5,440 nt of DNA from Leptolyngbyaceae cyanobacterium CSSed165cm_216 (GCA_007135385.1 SLIY01000485.1:1-5440), one strand, 5' to 3'. Counted from the stretch's first letter, positions 1 to 4,879 are shown. The notes: generated from the letters alone by a model not told the origin. Numbers and translations are program-made.

Positions 1-236
1 AATTTCTTCAGGGCATGCTGCTGGGGCCTTTGCTGTCGAAGATTAGCGGCCGCCGGGTGGCGTGCCTGGCGTCAAAACCCAATCAAGCTGATCTGCTGAC
101 ATTGCGCGATCTTCTAGCGGCGGGCAAGATTGCCCCCTGCATTGGCCAGCGTTACAATCTGAGCGAAGTCCCCACGGCCATGCGCCACCTCGAACAGCGC
201 CAGGTGATGGGGAAGGCCGTGATTCGGGTGGTATAG
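1..236 (+). CDS. Medium-chain dehydrogenase/reductase (zinc-type alcohol dehydrogenase / quinone oxidoreductase-like), C-terminal fragment
   Basis: The reading frame is open from the left edge and ends at TAG 234-236, so only about 77 C-terminal residues are visible and the true start lies outside the window. The visible part resembles the end of NAD(P)-dependent MDR oxidoreductases. It has a GPLLS segment, then a 'KPNQADLLTLRDLLAAGKI' stretch corresponding to the family's usual 'KP...DL..L..L...GK..P.I', then YNLSEVPTAMRHLE and a closing GKAVIRVV strand. In this family the region completes the catalytic GroES-like domain after the Rossmann fold and helps form the substrate pocket. The ATG at 15 lies inside the domain and is not the start. 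Cofactor and catalytic residues are off the window, so the substrate cannot be named. The family call comes from the remembered C-terminal pattern and is fairly secure. A palindromic repeat begins 42 bases after the stop. Confidence 0.8.
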   Translation, partial: FLQGMLLGPLLSKISGRRVACLASKPNQADLLTLRDLLAAGKIAPCIGQRYNLSEVPTAMRHLEQRQVMGKAVIRVV

Positions 237-265
237 GCGGCTAGTTCAGCGTCAAGTTTAATTTT

Positions 266-302
266 TAGGGTGCCGTAGGGTGCATTCGCGAAGCAATGCA
301 CC
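266..302. repeat. Cyanobacterial-type intergenic palindromic repeat (TAGGGTGC family)
   Basis: Two direct copies of TAGGGTGC (266-273 and 276-283) lead into a perfect inverted repeat, GGTGCATT (279-286) and AATGCACC (295-302), around the 8-base loop CGCGAAGC. TTCGCGAA (285-292) is itself palindromic. Elements with this look (TAGGGTGC, a GCGAAGC-like core, then GCACC) are scattered between genes in many cyanobacterial genomes. No T-run follows, so a classical intrinsic terminator is unlikely, although the hairpin could protect the 3' end of the upstream transcript. The rest of the spacer to 434 shows only a weak CATAAT (364-369) as a possible -10 for the next gene. Confidence 0.6.
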
Positions 303-434
303 ACAGGGAAGCAACGCTAAGAACTAGTCCCTTTTGATGGGCTTAACCCCTCTCTTCTGTGTCCATAATGGAGACGGACAGGCGGTAGAGCCCTTAAAGA
401 CCCAGTCGGGGTCGGGCAATGAGGGGAGATAGGG

Positions 435-1019
435 ATGGTTCAGGTACTCAAACAACCCATTCAAGACCAACGCATTCTCCAGGCTGAACGCACTTGGGAG
501 CAGTTCCAGTTGATTCGCCAGGGGTTTGACCAGGCCCCTGGGATAAAGCTGTTTTACTACAAGAATACGGTTGAGATCCTCATGCCCGGACGAGAGCACC
601 AGCTACTTAGCGCCGTCATCGCTTTGTTGCTAGGCATCTTTTTCGTTGAGCACGAGATCGAGTTTGAACCTACCGGCTCCATGGATCAAGAAAAGGCTGG
701 AGAAGCCTTTGTACAGGCTGACCAGTCTTATTGTTTTGGCCAATCTAAGCCTATTCCTGATCTATCGATTGAGGTGGTCTTCACCAGCGGCGGCATTGAT
801 AAACTGGCTCGCTACAGGGCACTGGGCGTACCTGAGGTGTGGTTTTGGGAGGATGGCGTTTTCAGTCTCTATCGTCTGCGAGACGGGGGCTACCAATCGA
901 TTGATCGCAGCGAATTGCCTGGGCTAGCCGATCTAGATTTCAACCTATTAACCCGGTGTGTGCTGATGGCGCAAACCTCTCGACTGGCGGCCGCCAAGGC
1001 GTTTCGCGCAGGCATTTAG
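435..1019 (+). CDS. Uma2-family putative restriction-endonuclease-fold protein (DUF820 / COG4636)
   Basis: This 194-residue protein has the usual length of Uma2 proteins, a PD-(D/E)XK-fold family hugely expanded in cyanobacteria and of unknown biological role. An N-terminal segment carries the family's acid-His step (REHQLL, residues 53-58). A QADQSYCFG block (94-102) matches the cyanobacterial subgroup. The core is PDLSIEVV (108-115), followed by K123 in GIDKLARYRALGVPEVWFWEDG. D109, E113 and K123 are the likely metal-binding and catalytic residues, so the nuclease site looks intact. The start is ATG 435, preceded by a strong GAGGGGAG Shine-Dalgarno at 421-428 with a good spacing of 6 bases. 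A weak CATAAT at 364-369 might be its -10. The gene has its own spacer on each side (198 and 106 bases) and is probably transcribed alone. The family call is strong, but nuclease activity is inferred from the fold. Confidence 0.88.
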   Translation: MVQVLKQPIQDQRILQAERTWEQFQLIRQGFDQAPGIKLFYYKNTVEILMPGREHQLLSAVIALLLGIFFVEHEIEFEPTGSMDQEKAGEAFVQADQSYCFGQSKPIPDLSIEVVFTSGGIDKLARYRALGVPEVWFWEDGVFSLYRLRDGGYQSIDRSELPGLADLDFNLLTRCVLMAQTSRLAAAKAFRAGI

Positions 1020-1059
1020 CGGCAGGGTTACCAGGGCCCAGGATTTGATGATAGACGAA

Positions 1060-1086
1060 TTGAGACTGATCGGTCTTGTTTAATAT
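1060..1086 (+). promoter_or_regulatory. Possible sigma-70 promoter for the GST-bioF unit
   Basis: TTGAGA (1060-1065) resembles a -35 box and TAATAT (1081-1086) a -10 box. The spacer is 15 bases, shorter than the preferred 16-18, so the match is weak. It sits in the 106-base spacer before the glutathione S-transferase gene and would start transcription about 30 bases upstream of its ATG. No other promoter candidate was seen in the spacer. Confidence 0.35.
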
Positions 1087-1125
1087 CTAAAGCTCAAGCC
1101 ACCCATCTTTTATGGCAACACGCCC

Positions 1126-1833
1126 ATGCTGAAGCTCTACTATGCCCGTCCCTCTGTGTATGCCCGCCCGGTGTGGCTAGCCCTGCTCGAAAAGCAGCTG
1201 CCCTTTGAGCTAGTGTCGGTGGATCTCAGCGGCAAGCAGCTGGAGCCGGAGTTTTTGGCGGTGAACCCCTTTGGCCATGTACCGGTGTTGGTAGACGGCG
1301 GTTTTCGGGTGATTGAGTCGCTGGCGATTTTAGATTATCTAGAGGCCCGCTATCCCGATCGCCCGCTGTTGCCCACCAATCCCAGAGCACTGGCCACCGT
1401 CCGCATGGTGCAGCTGGTGACCCTCAACGAACTGCTGCCAGCGGTATTTAAGCTGCTCATGCAAGACCACCGCTCCGGCGAGCCATCAACGGAGATCGAG
1501 TATGCTCAGCTACGGGCGACAACGACCCTGGGTTTTCTGGAAGAGTTGCTGGCCGACTCCCAATATTTTGCAGGCGATCAGCTGACGCTAGCAGAGATTG
1601 TGGCGGGCACCATCATCCATAAACTGCCTGATTTAGGGGTTTCGCTGGTCAGCTATCCTGGGCTAAGGCGCTGGTCTGAGCAATTGCTGGCCCGCCCCAC
1701 CTGGCAGCAGATCCAGTTGAGCGCCGAGGAGTGGAGCACCTTTAGACGCCGGATGCGCCTGATTCCTAAACTTTGGTCGCGTCGCCGTCGCCAGCGCCTG
1801 GCCGCGCTGATGCCACAGCAAACTCTCACCTAA
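1126..1833 (+). CDS. Glutathione S-transferase family protein
   Basis: This 235-residue cytosolic GST has two domains. Residues 1-75 are a thioredoxin-like domain with S10 in YYARPSVYARP (a possible thiol-activating residue), NPFGHVPVL with the family's cis-proline at P53, and E64-S65 in the ES motif that holds the glutathione gamma-glutamyl group. Residues 85-200 are the helical domain, with LTLAEIVAGT (153-162) as the folding N-capping box; the usual Asp there is Glu (E157). The family conjugates or reduces substrates with glutathione, but the substrate is not predictable. Residues 207-224 form an arginine-rich tail (nine Arg and one Lys in 18 residues). The start is ATG 1126. An upstream ATG at 1112 is in another frame, and no clear Shine-Dalgarno is present. 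bioF begins 21 bases after the stop, so the two are probably co-transcribed. Confidence 0.9.
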   Translation: MLKLYYARPSVYARPVWLALLEKQLPFELVSVDLSGKQLEPEFLAVNPFGHVPVLVDGGFRVIESLAILDYLEARYPDRPLLPTNPRALATVRMVQLVTLNELLPAVFKLLMQDHRSGEPSTEIEYAQLRATTTLGFLEELLADSQYFAGDQLTLAEIVAGTIIHKLPDLGVSLVSYPGLRRWSEQLLARPTWQQIQLSAEEWSTFRRRMRLIPKLWSRRRRQRLAALMPQQTLT

Positions 1834-1854
1834 TCAGGTAAGGCAGGCTCACCT

Positions 1855-3048
1855 ATGGGCACAACGCCCTACGACTGGCTGGATAAATCTCTGGCGGCCC
1901 TGCACCGGGCCCACCGCTATCGCTCGGTACAGGCGATCGACGGCATGGCAGGACCGACTATTCAGCGCCAGGGGCAAACCCTGGTCAACTTTGCCAGCAA
2001 TGACTACCTGGGACTGGCCAGCGACCCCAGACTGGCGGCGGCGGCGATCGCTGCCATCCACACCTACGGCACTGGCAGCACCGGCTCGCGCTTACTCAGC
2101 GGCCATCGCGAACTGCACCGGGAGTTAGAGCAGGCGATCGCCGCCTTAAAAGGCACTGACGATGCGATCGTCTTTAGCTCTGGGTATTTGGCTAATTTGG
2201 GAGCGATCGCCGCCCTGGTAGGCACCCCAGATTTGGTCCTCGGAGATGAATACAACCACTCTAGCCTCAAGACTGGGGCCAAAGCCAGTGGAGCCGCCGC
2301 CCTGGACTACCACCATAGCGATATGGCCCACTTAAAGGCTTTACTAGAGCAACACCGCGATCGCCATCGCCGCTGCCTGATTACCACCGACAGCGTATTC
2401 AGTATGGACGGTGACCTCTGCCCCCTGCCCCACATCCTCGATCTAGCCGAGCACTACAATGCCATGGTGCTAGTGGACGAAGCCCATGGCACCGGAGTGT
2501 TTGGGACAAGCGGGTCAGGGGCCGTAGAGCATTTAGGCTGTGCCGGTCGGCCCTTGATTACCGTGGGCACCCTCAGTAAAGCCCTGGGTAGCTTGGGAGG
2601 CTATGTGACCGGTTCTCAAACGTTGATTGACTTTTTGCGCAACCGAGCCCCAGGTTGGATTTACACCACAGGCCTAACCCCTGCCGCCACGGCAGCAGCC
2701 CTAGCAGCAGTACACATTATTCAGCAAGAACCTGACCGCCGCCGTACCCTATGGCAAAACGTTGCCCTAGTCAGCCAAGGGCTAGATCGGCTGTTTGGGG
2801 CAGCAGCACCCCCTCAACTCAAACCGCTGCCGTCTGCCTCACCGATCATTAGCTTAGAAGGCTCATCAGCCAGGGCTGTGCTCACAGCCAGTCAACAGCT
2901 TCAGCAAGCCGGGTTGTGGGTACCCGCCGTACGCCCGCCCACAGTGCCCAGCAGCCGATTACGCATTACCCTGATGGCAACCCATCAGTCTCACCAGGTG
3001 GATCAACTCATACAAGCTTTATCGGCGACGGCTACCATAGCCGTATAG
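1855..3048 (+). CDS. bioF: 8-amino-7-oxononanoate synthase (biotin biosynthesis)
   Basis: This cytosolic PLP enzyme of the alpha-oxoamine synthase family joins pimeloyl-ACP (or pimeloyl-CoA) and L-alanine to make 8-amino-7-oxononanoate, CoA or ACP, and CO2, the first committed step of the biotin ring pathway. Its 397 residues are typical of BioF. Visible landmarks are FASNDYLGL (46-54), GTGSTGSRLLSGH (72-84), the DSVFSMDGD block (179-187), VDEAHGTGVFG (207-217) with D208 and H211 contacting PLP, the Schiff-base lysine K242 in GTLSKALGS, and RPPTVPSSRLRITL (360-373) near the C-terminus for the substrate carboxylate. All key residues are present. KBL (2-amino-3-ketobutyrate CoA ligase) is a relative, but the SRLRITL ending and overall pattern fit BioF better. 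The start is ATG 1855, 21 bases after the GST stop, with only a weak AAGG at 1840-1843. Four HIP1 octamers lie in its first half. Its last 46 bases overlap the convergent gene on the other strand. Confidence 0.93.
   Translation: MGTTPYDWLDKSLAALHRAHRYRSVQAIDGMAGPTIQRQGQTLVNFASNDYLGLASDPRLAAAAIAAIHTYGTGSTGSRLLSGHRELHRELEQAIAALKGTDDAIVFSSGYLANLGAIAALVGTPDLVLGDEYNHSSLKTGAKASGAAALDYHHSDMAHLKALLEQHRDRHRRCLITTDSVFSMDGDLCPLPHILDLAEHYNAMVLVDEAHGTGVFGTSGSGAVEHLGCAGRPLITVGTLSKALGSLGGYVTGSQTLIDFLRNRAPGWIYTTGLTPAATAAALAAVHIIQQEPDRRRTLWQNVALVSQGLDRLFGAAAPPQLKPLPSASPIISLEGSSARAVLTASQQLQQAGLWVPAVRPPTVPSSRLRITLMATHQSHQVDQLIQALSATATIAV
2044..2364. repeat. Cluster of four HIP1 octamers (GCGATCGC) inside bioF
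   Basis: GCGATCGC occurs at 2044-2051, 2134-2141, 2203-2210 and 2357-2364, and I found it nowhere else in the window. HIP1 is the highly iterated palindrome of many cyanobacterial genomes, and here it supports the taxonomic call. Near-matches (7 of 8) also lie in bioF at about 1934 and 2164. Within the coding frame the octamers mostly specify Ala-Ile-Ala-type residues. Confidence 0.9.
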
Positions 3049-3569
3049 TCTAAGCCCACGCCTTCTGTAGCCTGCAACGACCTATAGACCTGCTGTCTGG
3101 CGGCCTGGGTCCACATTGATGTGACCGCCCCCAATGGCTGACTAGAGGCCAGCCCATAGGGGGCCATTGGGCGAGTCTGCCAATCCTGCATGTGTCGATG
3201 CATGGCTACCACTAACCAGGGCACAGCATCTAAAACCTCTTCGGGCATCAATGTCAGATAAAATTGGCAGTCTTGATTGTAGCGGCGCATGCCACGCCCC
3301 CCTTTGGTATTGGCCATAAACTCAGCCCCCAAATTAACCCCAATTCGCAGCACTAGCGGACGATCTGGCACCAGTATATCTGGTGCTGAATAGGCATAGA
3401 GGCAAAGGTAGTTCAGCCGCTGCTGCTGATCAGTCCATGAAACCTTAGGTAGGGTACTGGCATAGGACTTTTCGCGAGCGATAGTCACGGCTACATCTAA
3501 TTTTGCCCCCAGCAAATGATAAAACTTTGACCGCAGGGTAGATAGATCACGAGCGGTCTCTGGGGTCAT
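3003..3569 (-). CDS. Protein of unknown function, 188 residues, downstream of rpsU
   Basis: I do not recognise this family. It is likely a real gene: ATG 3569-3567 is preceded by an AGGA Shine-Dalgarno (plus-strand TCCT 3578-3581) at a spacing of 8 bases, and it fills the space after rpsU on the same strand. The protein looks soluble, with no signal peptide or membrane segment and a mixed composition. Visible pieces are a charged N-terminal helix (MTPETARDLSTLRSKFYHLLG), a tyrosine-rich LNYLCLYAYSAPD segment (53-65), VLRIGVNLGAEFMANTKGGRGMRRY (about 73-97) and a WLVVAMHRHMQDW helix (118-130). The start is 82 bases past the rpsU stop, so it may be a third cistron of the RRM-rpsU unit. The last 15 codons, including the stop, run antisense through the 3' end of bioF. 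Function is left open. Confidence 0.72.
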   Translation of the reverse strand: MTPETARDLSTLRSKFYHLLGAKLDVAVTIAREKSYASTLPKVSWTDQQQRLNYLCLYAYSAPDILVPDRPLVLRIGVNLGAEFMANTKGGRGMRRYNQDCQFYLTLMPEEVLDAVPWLVVAMHRHMQDWQTRPMAPYGLASSQPLGAVTSMWTQAARQQVYRSLQATEGVGLDYTAMVAVADKACMS

Positions 3570-3613
3570 GCTTTAGTTCCTGTGAAAAGATGGGGAGAAT
3601 TACCTGGCTCAAG

Positions 3614-3643
3614 ACCATGCTCCCTGAGCCGTTAGGGAGTGGT
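3614..3643 (-). terminator. Hairpin after rpsU (possible terminator or processing site)
   Basis: Plus-strand CTCCCT (3620-3625) pairs with AGGGAG (3634-3639), and ACCA (3614-3617) pairs with TGGT (3640-3643), leaving a 2-base bulge and an 8-base loop. It starts 8 bases after the rpsU stop. No U-tract follows in the - strand transcript, so complete intrinsic termination is doubtful. It may give partial read-through into the next gene or stabilise the rpsU 3' end. Confidence 0.4.
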
Positions 3644-3651
3644 CGTGAGGC

Positions 3652-3840
3652 CTAGCGCTTAGAGCTCCAACGGCGCTGCTTATGGCGGGCCAGAGTTTTA
3701 CGTTTACGCTTTTCGATGGGGGTTTCAAAATGACGATTTTTCCGCATGTCGGAAAAAATACCAGCCCTGGATACTTTACGCTTAAAGCGCCGCAGGGCGG
3801 ATTCAATGTTTTCGTCTTCTCCCAAAACAACTTGGGCCAT
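3652..3840 (-). CDS. rpsU: 30S ribosomal protein S21
   Basis: This is a 62-residue basic protein of the S21 (bS21) family, a late-assembling small-subunit protein near the anti-Shine-Dalgarno end of 16S rRNA that supports translation initiation. The diagnostic pattern is present throughout: MAQVVLGEDENIESALRRFKRKVSRAGIF-type opening (residues 1-28), then HFETPIEKRKRK (37-48) and an Arg/Lys-rich tail ending RRWSSKR. Length matches cyanobacterial S21. The start is ATG 3840-3838 with a strong AGGAG Shine-Dalgarno (plus-strand 3846-3850) 5 bases away. The RRM protein gene lies 188 bases upstream on the same strand, an order reported in Anabaena as a cold-regulated cluster. The spacer contains hairpins that could tune read-through or processing. 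Confidence is very high. Confidence 0.97.
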   Translation of the reverse strand: MAQVVLGEDENIESALRRFKRKVSRAGIFSDMRKNRHFETPIEKRKRKTLARHKQRRWSSKR

Positions 3841-3959
3841 TAGATCTCCTGAAAATCAATTATCGATAGGCCTGGGAATCACCTAAGCCCTATCCACCGA
3901 ACACCTTACAAAGGGGACAGTCTCTGCCTGAGAAGGGAGCCGATAACTAAGGGATGAGC

Positions 3960-3995
3960 GCAAGTCTAAACTTGCTATAGGGGGATGCTAGCAAG
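3960..3995 (-). promoter_or_regulatory. Two mutually exclusive hairpins in the RRM-rpsU spacer
   Basis: Plus-strand CTTGCTA (3971-3977) pairs perfectly with TAGCAAG (3989-3995) around an 11-base loop. The bases ACTTGC (3970-3975) also pair perfectly with GCAAGT (3960-3965) around a CTAA tetraloop. In the - strand transcript these read as segment 1 CUUGCUA, segment 2 UAGCAAGU and segment 3 ACUUGC, so segment 2 can pair with 1 or with 3 but not both. No U-tract follows either hairpin. A role in attenuation, RNA processing or differential RRM/rpsU expression is inference. Confidence 0.45.
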
Positions 3996-4028
3996 ACCAT
4001 GCTAACCAATAGTCATCGGCCAGTGACC

Positions 4029-4322
4029 CTATCGGCGGCTGTTCCAACTGCCACCGCCGCCACCACCACCACTGCGAGGTTCACGCGGGCGGGCTTTGTT
4101 AACCTTCAAATCGCGTCCCATCCATTCGGCCCCATCTAGGGCATCAATGGCCGCAGTTTCATCAGCTTCGTTTTCCATCTCAACGAATGCGAAGCCCCGA
4201 GGCCGACCTGTTTCACGATCGGTGGGCATGCTGACCCGGCTGACGGTACCGTATTCGGCAAAAACCTCAGATACCTGATCTTGGGTGGCATCAAAAGACA
4301 GATTGCCAACGTAAATAGACAT
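4029..4322 (-). CDS. rbp: Cyanobacterial RRM RNA-binding protein with short glycine-rich tail
   Basis: This 97-residue single-RRM protein belongs to the cyanobacterial Rbp family, cytosolic proteins that bind RNA and are often cold-induced. RNP2 is IYVGNL (residues 3-8) and RNP1 is RGFAFVEM (42-49), with the expected aromatic residues Y4, F44 and F46. The beta-alpha-beta-beta-alpha-beta order is intact to LKVNKARPR (72-80). A tail with seven consecutive glycines (85-91) and SWNSRR follows, placing it with the glycine-rich members. The start at 4322-4320 is chosen over an in-frame ATG at 4355 because MSIYVGNLSF is the conserved N-terminus and a GGAG Shine-Dalgarno (plus-strand 4331-4334) sits 8 bases upstream. 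rpsU follows after 188 bases, matching the known rbp-rpsU cluster. The Shine-Dalgarno lies in one arm of a perfect 9-bp inverted repeat, which suggests control of translation. Confidence 0.95.
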   Translation of the reverse strand: MSIYVGNLSFDATQDQVSEVFAEYGTVSRVSMPTDRETGRPRGFAFVEMENEADETAAIDALDGAEWMGRDLKVNKARPREPRSGGGGGGGSWNSRR

Positions 4323-4325
4323 GTC

Positions 4326-4372
4326 TACATCTCCGCAGAGAAAACAGTAAAGCAAAGTTATGAGGAGATGTA
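4326..4372 (-). promoter_or_regulatory. Inverted repeat covering the ribosome binding site of the RRM gene
   Basis: Plus-strand TACATCTCC (4326-4334) and GGAGATGTA (4364-4372) are perfect 9-bp reverse complements separated by 29 bases. In the - strand transcript the second arm, GGAGAUGUA, contains the Shine-Dalgarno and ends 3 bases before the AUG, so pairing would hide the ribosome binding site. The structure forms only if transcription starts upstream of 4372. A weak promoter candidate (-35 TTGTGA, plus-strand 4380-4385; -10 TAACTT, plus-strand 4355-4360; 19-base spacer) would start too late to include the first arm, and in that case the repeat would be a DNA operator instead. Confidence 0.5.
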
Positions 4373-4396
4373 CCTTAGCTCACAATGAAACGCAGG

Positions 4397-4422
4397 CACT
4401 GACCAAAAACTCACTTGACCAA
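4397..4422. repeat. Direct repeat upstream of the RRM gene
   Basis: CACTGACCAA (4397-4406) recurs as CACTTGACCAA (4412-4422), differing by one inserted T; the GACCAA cores are 16 bases apart. The pair lies 75-100 bases before the RRM start and could be a regulator site. The remainder of the gene-free stretch from 4373 to 4615 shows only a hairpin near 4581-4600 and a loose CAGAGC/GCTCTG pair (4489-4494 and 4512-4517). Confidence 0.3.
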
Positions 4423-4580
4423 GGATACCACAGGCTCTCTTGGTGATGCAGTGGAGAACCTGAGCTGGGGAAGCGGGACCAATTCGATCAGAGCACCGCC
4501 AGGATGTCTCCGCTCTGCCGCTACGCCCAACCGACGGGCCACCCCCTTAGGACTATGCCCCCTAGTATTGGCTGACAGCA

Positions 4581-4600
4581 CTCTAACCGCTATGGTTGAG
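4581..4600 (-). terminator. Hairpin after the four-cysteine protein gene (weak terminator candidate)
   Basis: CTC (4581-4583) and AACC (4585-4588) pair with GAG (4598-4600) and GGTT (4594-4597), giving a 7-bp stem with one bulged T and a GCTAT loop. It begins 15 bases past the stop of the four-cysteine gene. There is no U-tract on the - strand side, so the call is tentative. Confidence 0.35.
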
Positions 4601-4615
4601 GGGGTCAGGTACCAG

Positions 4616-4819
4616 CTAGTCTTCGGGTAAAACCCACTTCGGGGGCCGAGAGGCCCGTTCGAGGATTTTTTTGCGGACGGCCCCGTCGGCAATTTCCAAC
4701 ATTTTGTCTAGGGGGGTATCTGCGATAAACTTGGCGGCGTCTTCGGTGTACTTCAGATTGGGGCACTCGTCGCCCAAAACACAGCCATCTTTACAGTCCA
4801 CTGCGCAATTAACTGCCAT
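4616..4819 (-). CDS. Small four-cysteine protein, conserved-looking, function unknown
   Basis: This 67-residue protein has a start at ATG 4819-4817 and a strong AGGAG Shine-Dalgarno (plus-strand 4828-4832) 8 bases upstream. Four cysteines sit in the first 19 residues: C5, C9, C13 and C19, a C-x3-C-x3-C-x5-C array in MAVNCAVDCKDGCVLGDECP. This could bind zinc or an iron-sulfur cluster, or form disulfides. The rest looks helical and charged (YTEDAAKFIADTPLDKMLEIADGAVRKK, residues 24-51) and ends in PPKWVLPED. There is no signal peptide or membrane segment. It has its own promoter candidate and a hairpin after the stop, so it is probably monocistronic. It resembles small conserved cyanobacterial proteins I have a vague memory of, but I cannot name a function and do not assign one. 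Confidence 0.8.
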   Translation of the reverse strand: MAVNCAVDCKDGCVLGDECPNLKYTEDAAKFIADTPLDKMLEIADGAVRKKILERASRPPKWVLPED

Positions 4820-4850
4820 TGTGCTCTCTCCTACGACTTTCCCATAGAAA

Positions 4851-4859
4851 ATTGTAACA
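4851..4859 (-). promoter_or_regulatory. Extended -10 promoter for the four-cysteine gene
   Basis: On the - strand TGTTACAAT contains a TG-n extended -10 followed by TACAAT (5 of 6 to consensus; plus-strand 4851-4856). It would start transcription near 4844, giving a 5' UTR of about 25 bases with the Shine-Dalgarno well placed. The -35 region (TGCAAC) is poor, which suggests dependence on the extended -10 or on an activator. The same bases form the palindrome ATTGTAACAAT (4851-4861). Confidence 0.5.
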
Positions 4860-4879
4860 ATCTCAGTTAAAGTGTTGCA

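Noticed and set aside
364..369. CATAAT as the -10 of a promoter for the Uma2 gene.
   Set aside because: No -35 with acceptable spacing was found (TTGATG is 24 bases away, TTAACC 15), so it was not listed as a feature.
324..927. Open frames antisense to and within the Uma2 gene (324-599 - and 646-927 +).
   Set aside because: They are shadows of a strong coding frame with intact family motifs and a good Shine-Dalgarno.
3609..3830. A minus-strand open frame overlapping rpsU in another frame.
   Set aside because: The rpsU frame is unmistakable and has the ribosome binding site.
4323..4355. An 11-residue N-terminal extension of the RRM protein from an upstream in-frame ATG.
   Set aside because: The extension does not fit the family, while the inner ATG begins the conserved MSIYVGNLSF and has a well-spaced GGAG.
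4542..4604. CCCCCT/AGGGGG complementary runs as a large terminator stem.
   Set aside because: The loops are long (over 35 bases), several pairings compete and no U-tract follows.
4411..4692. Open frames on both strands (4411-4692 - and 4415-4630 +) in the stretch between the four-cysteine gene and the RRM gene.
   Set aside because: Both give low-complexity, unfamiliar proteins, overlap the four-cysteine gene and have no convincing ribosome binding site.
4851..4861. ATTGTAACAAT palindrome as an operator or NtcA-type site.
   Set aside because: It does not match GTA-N8-TAC and is explained by the extended -10 element; a regulator role cannot be supported from sequence alone.
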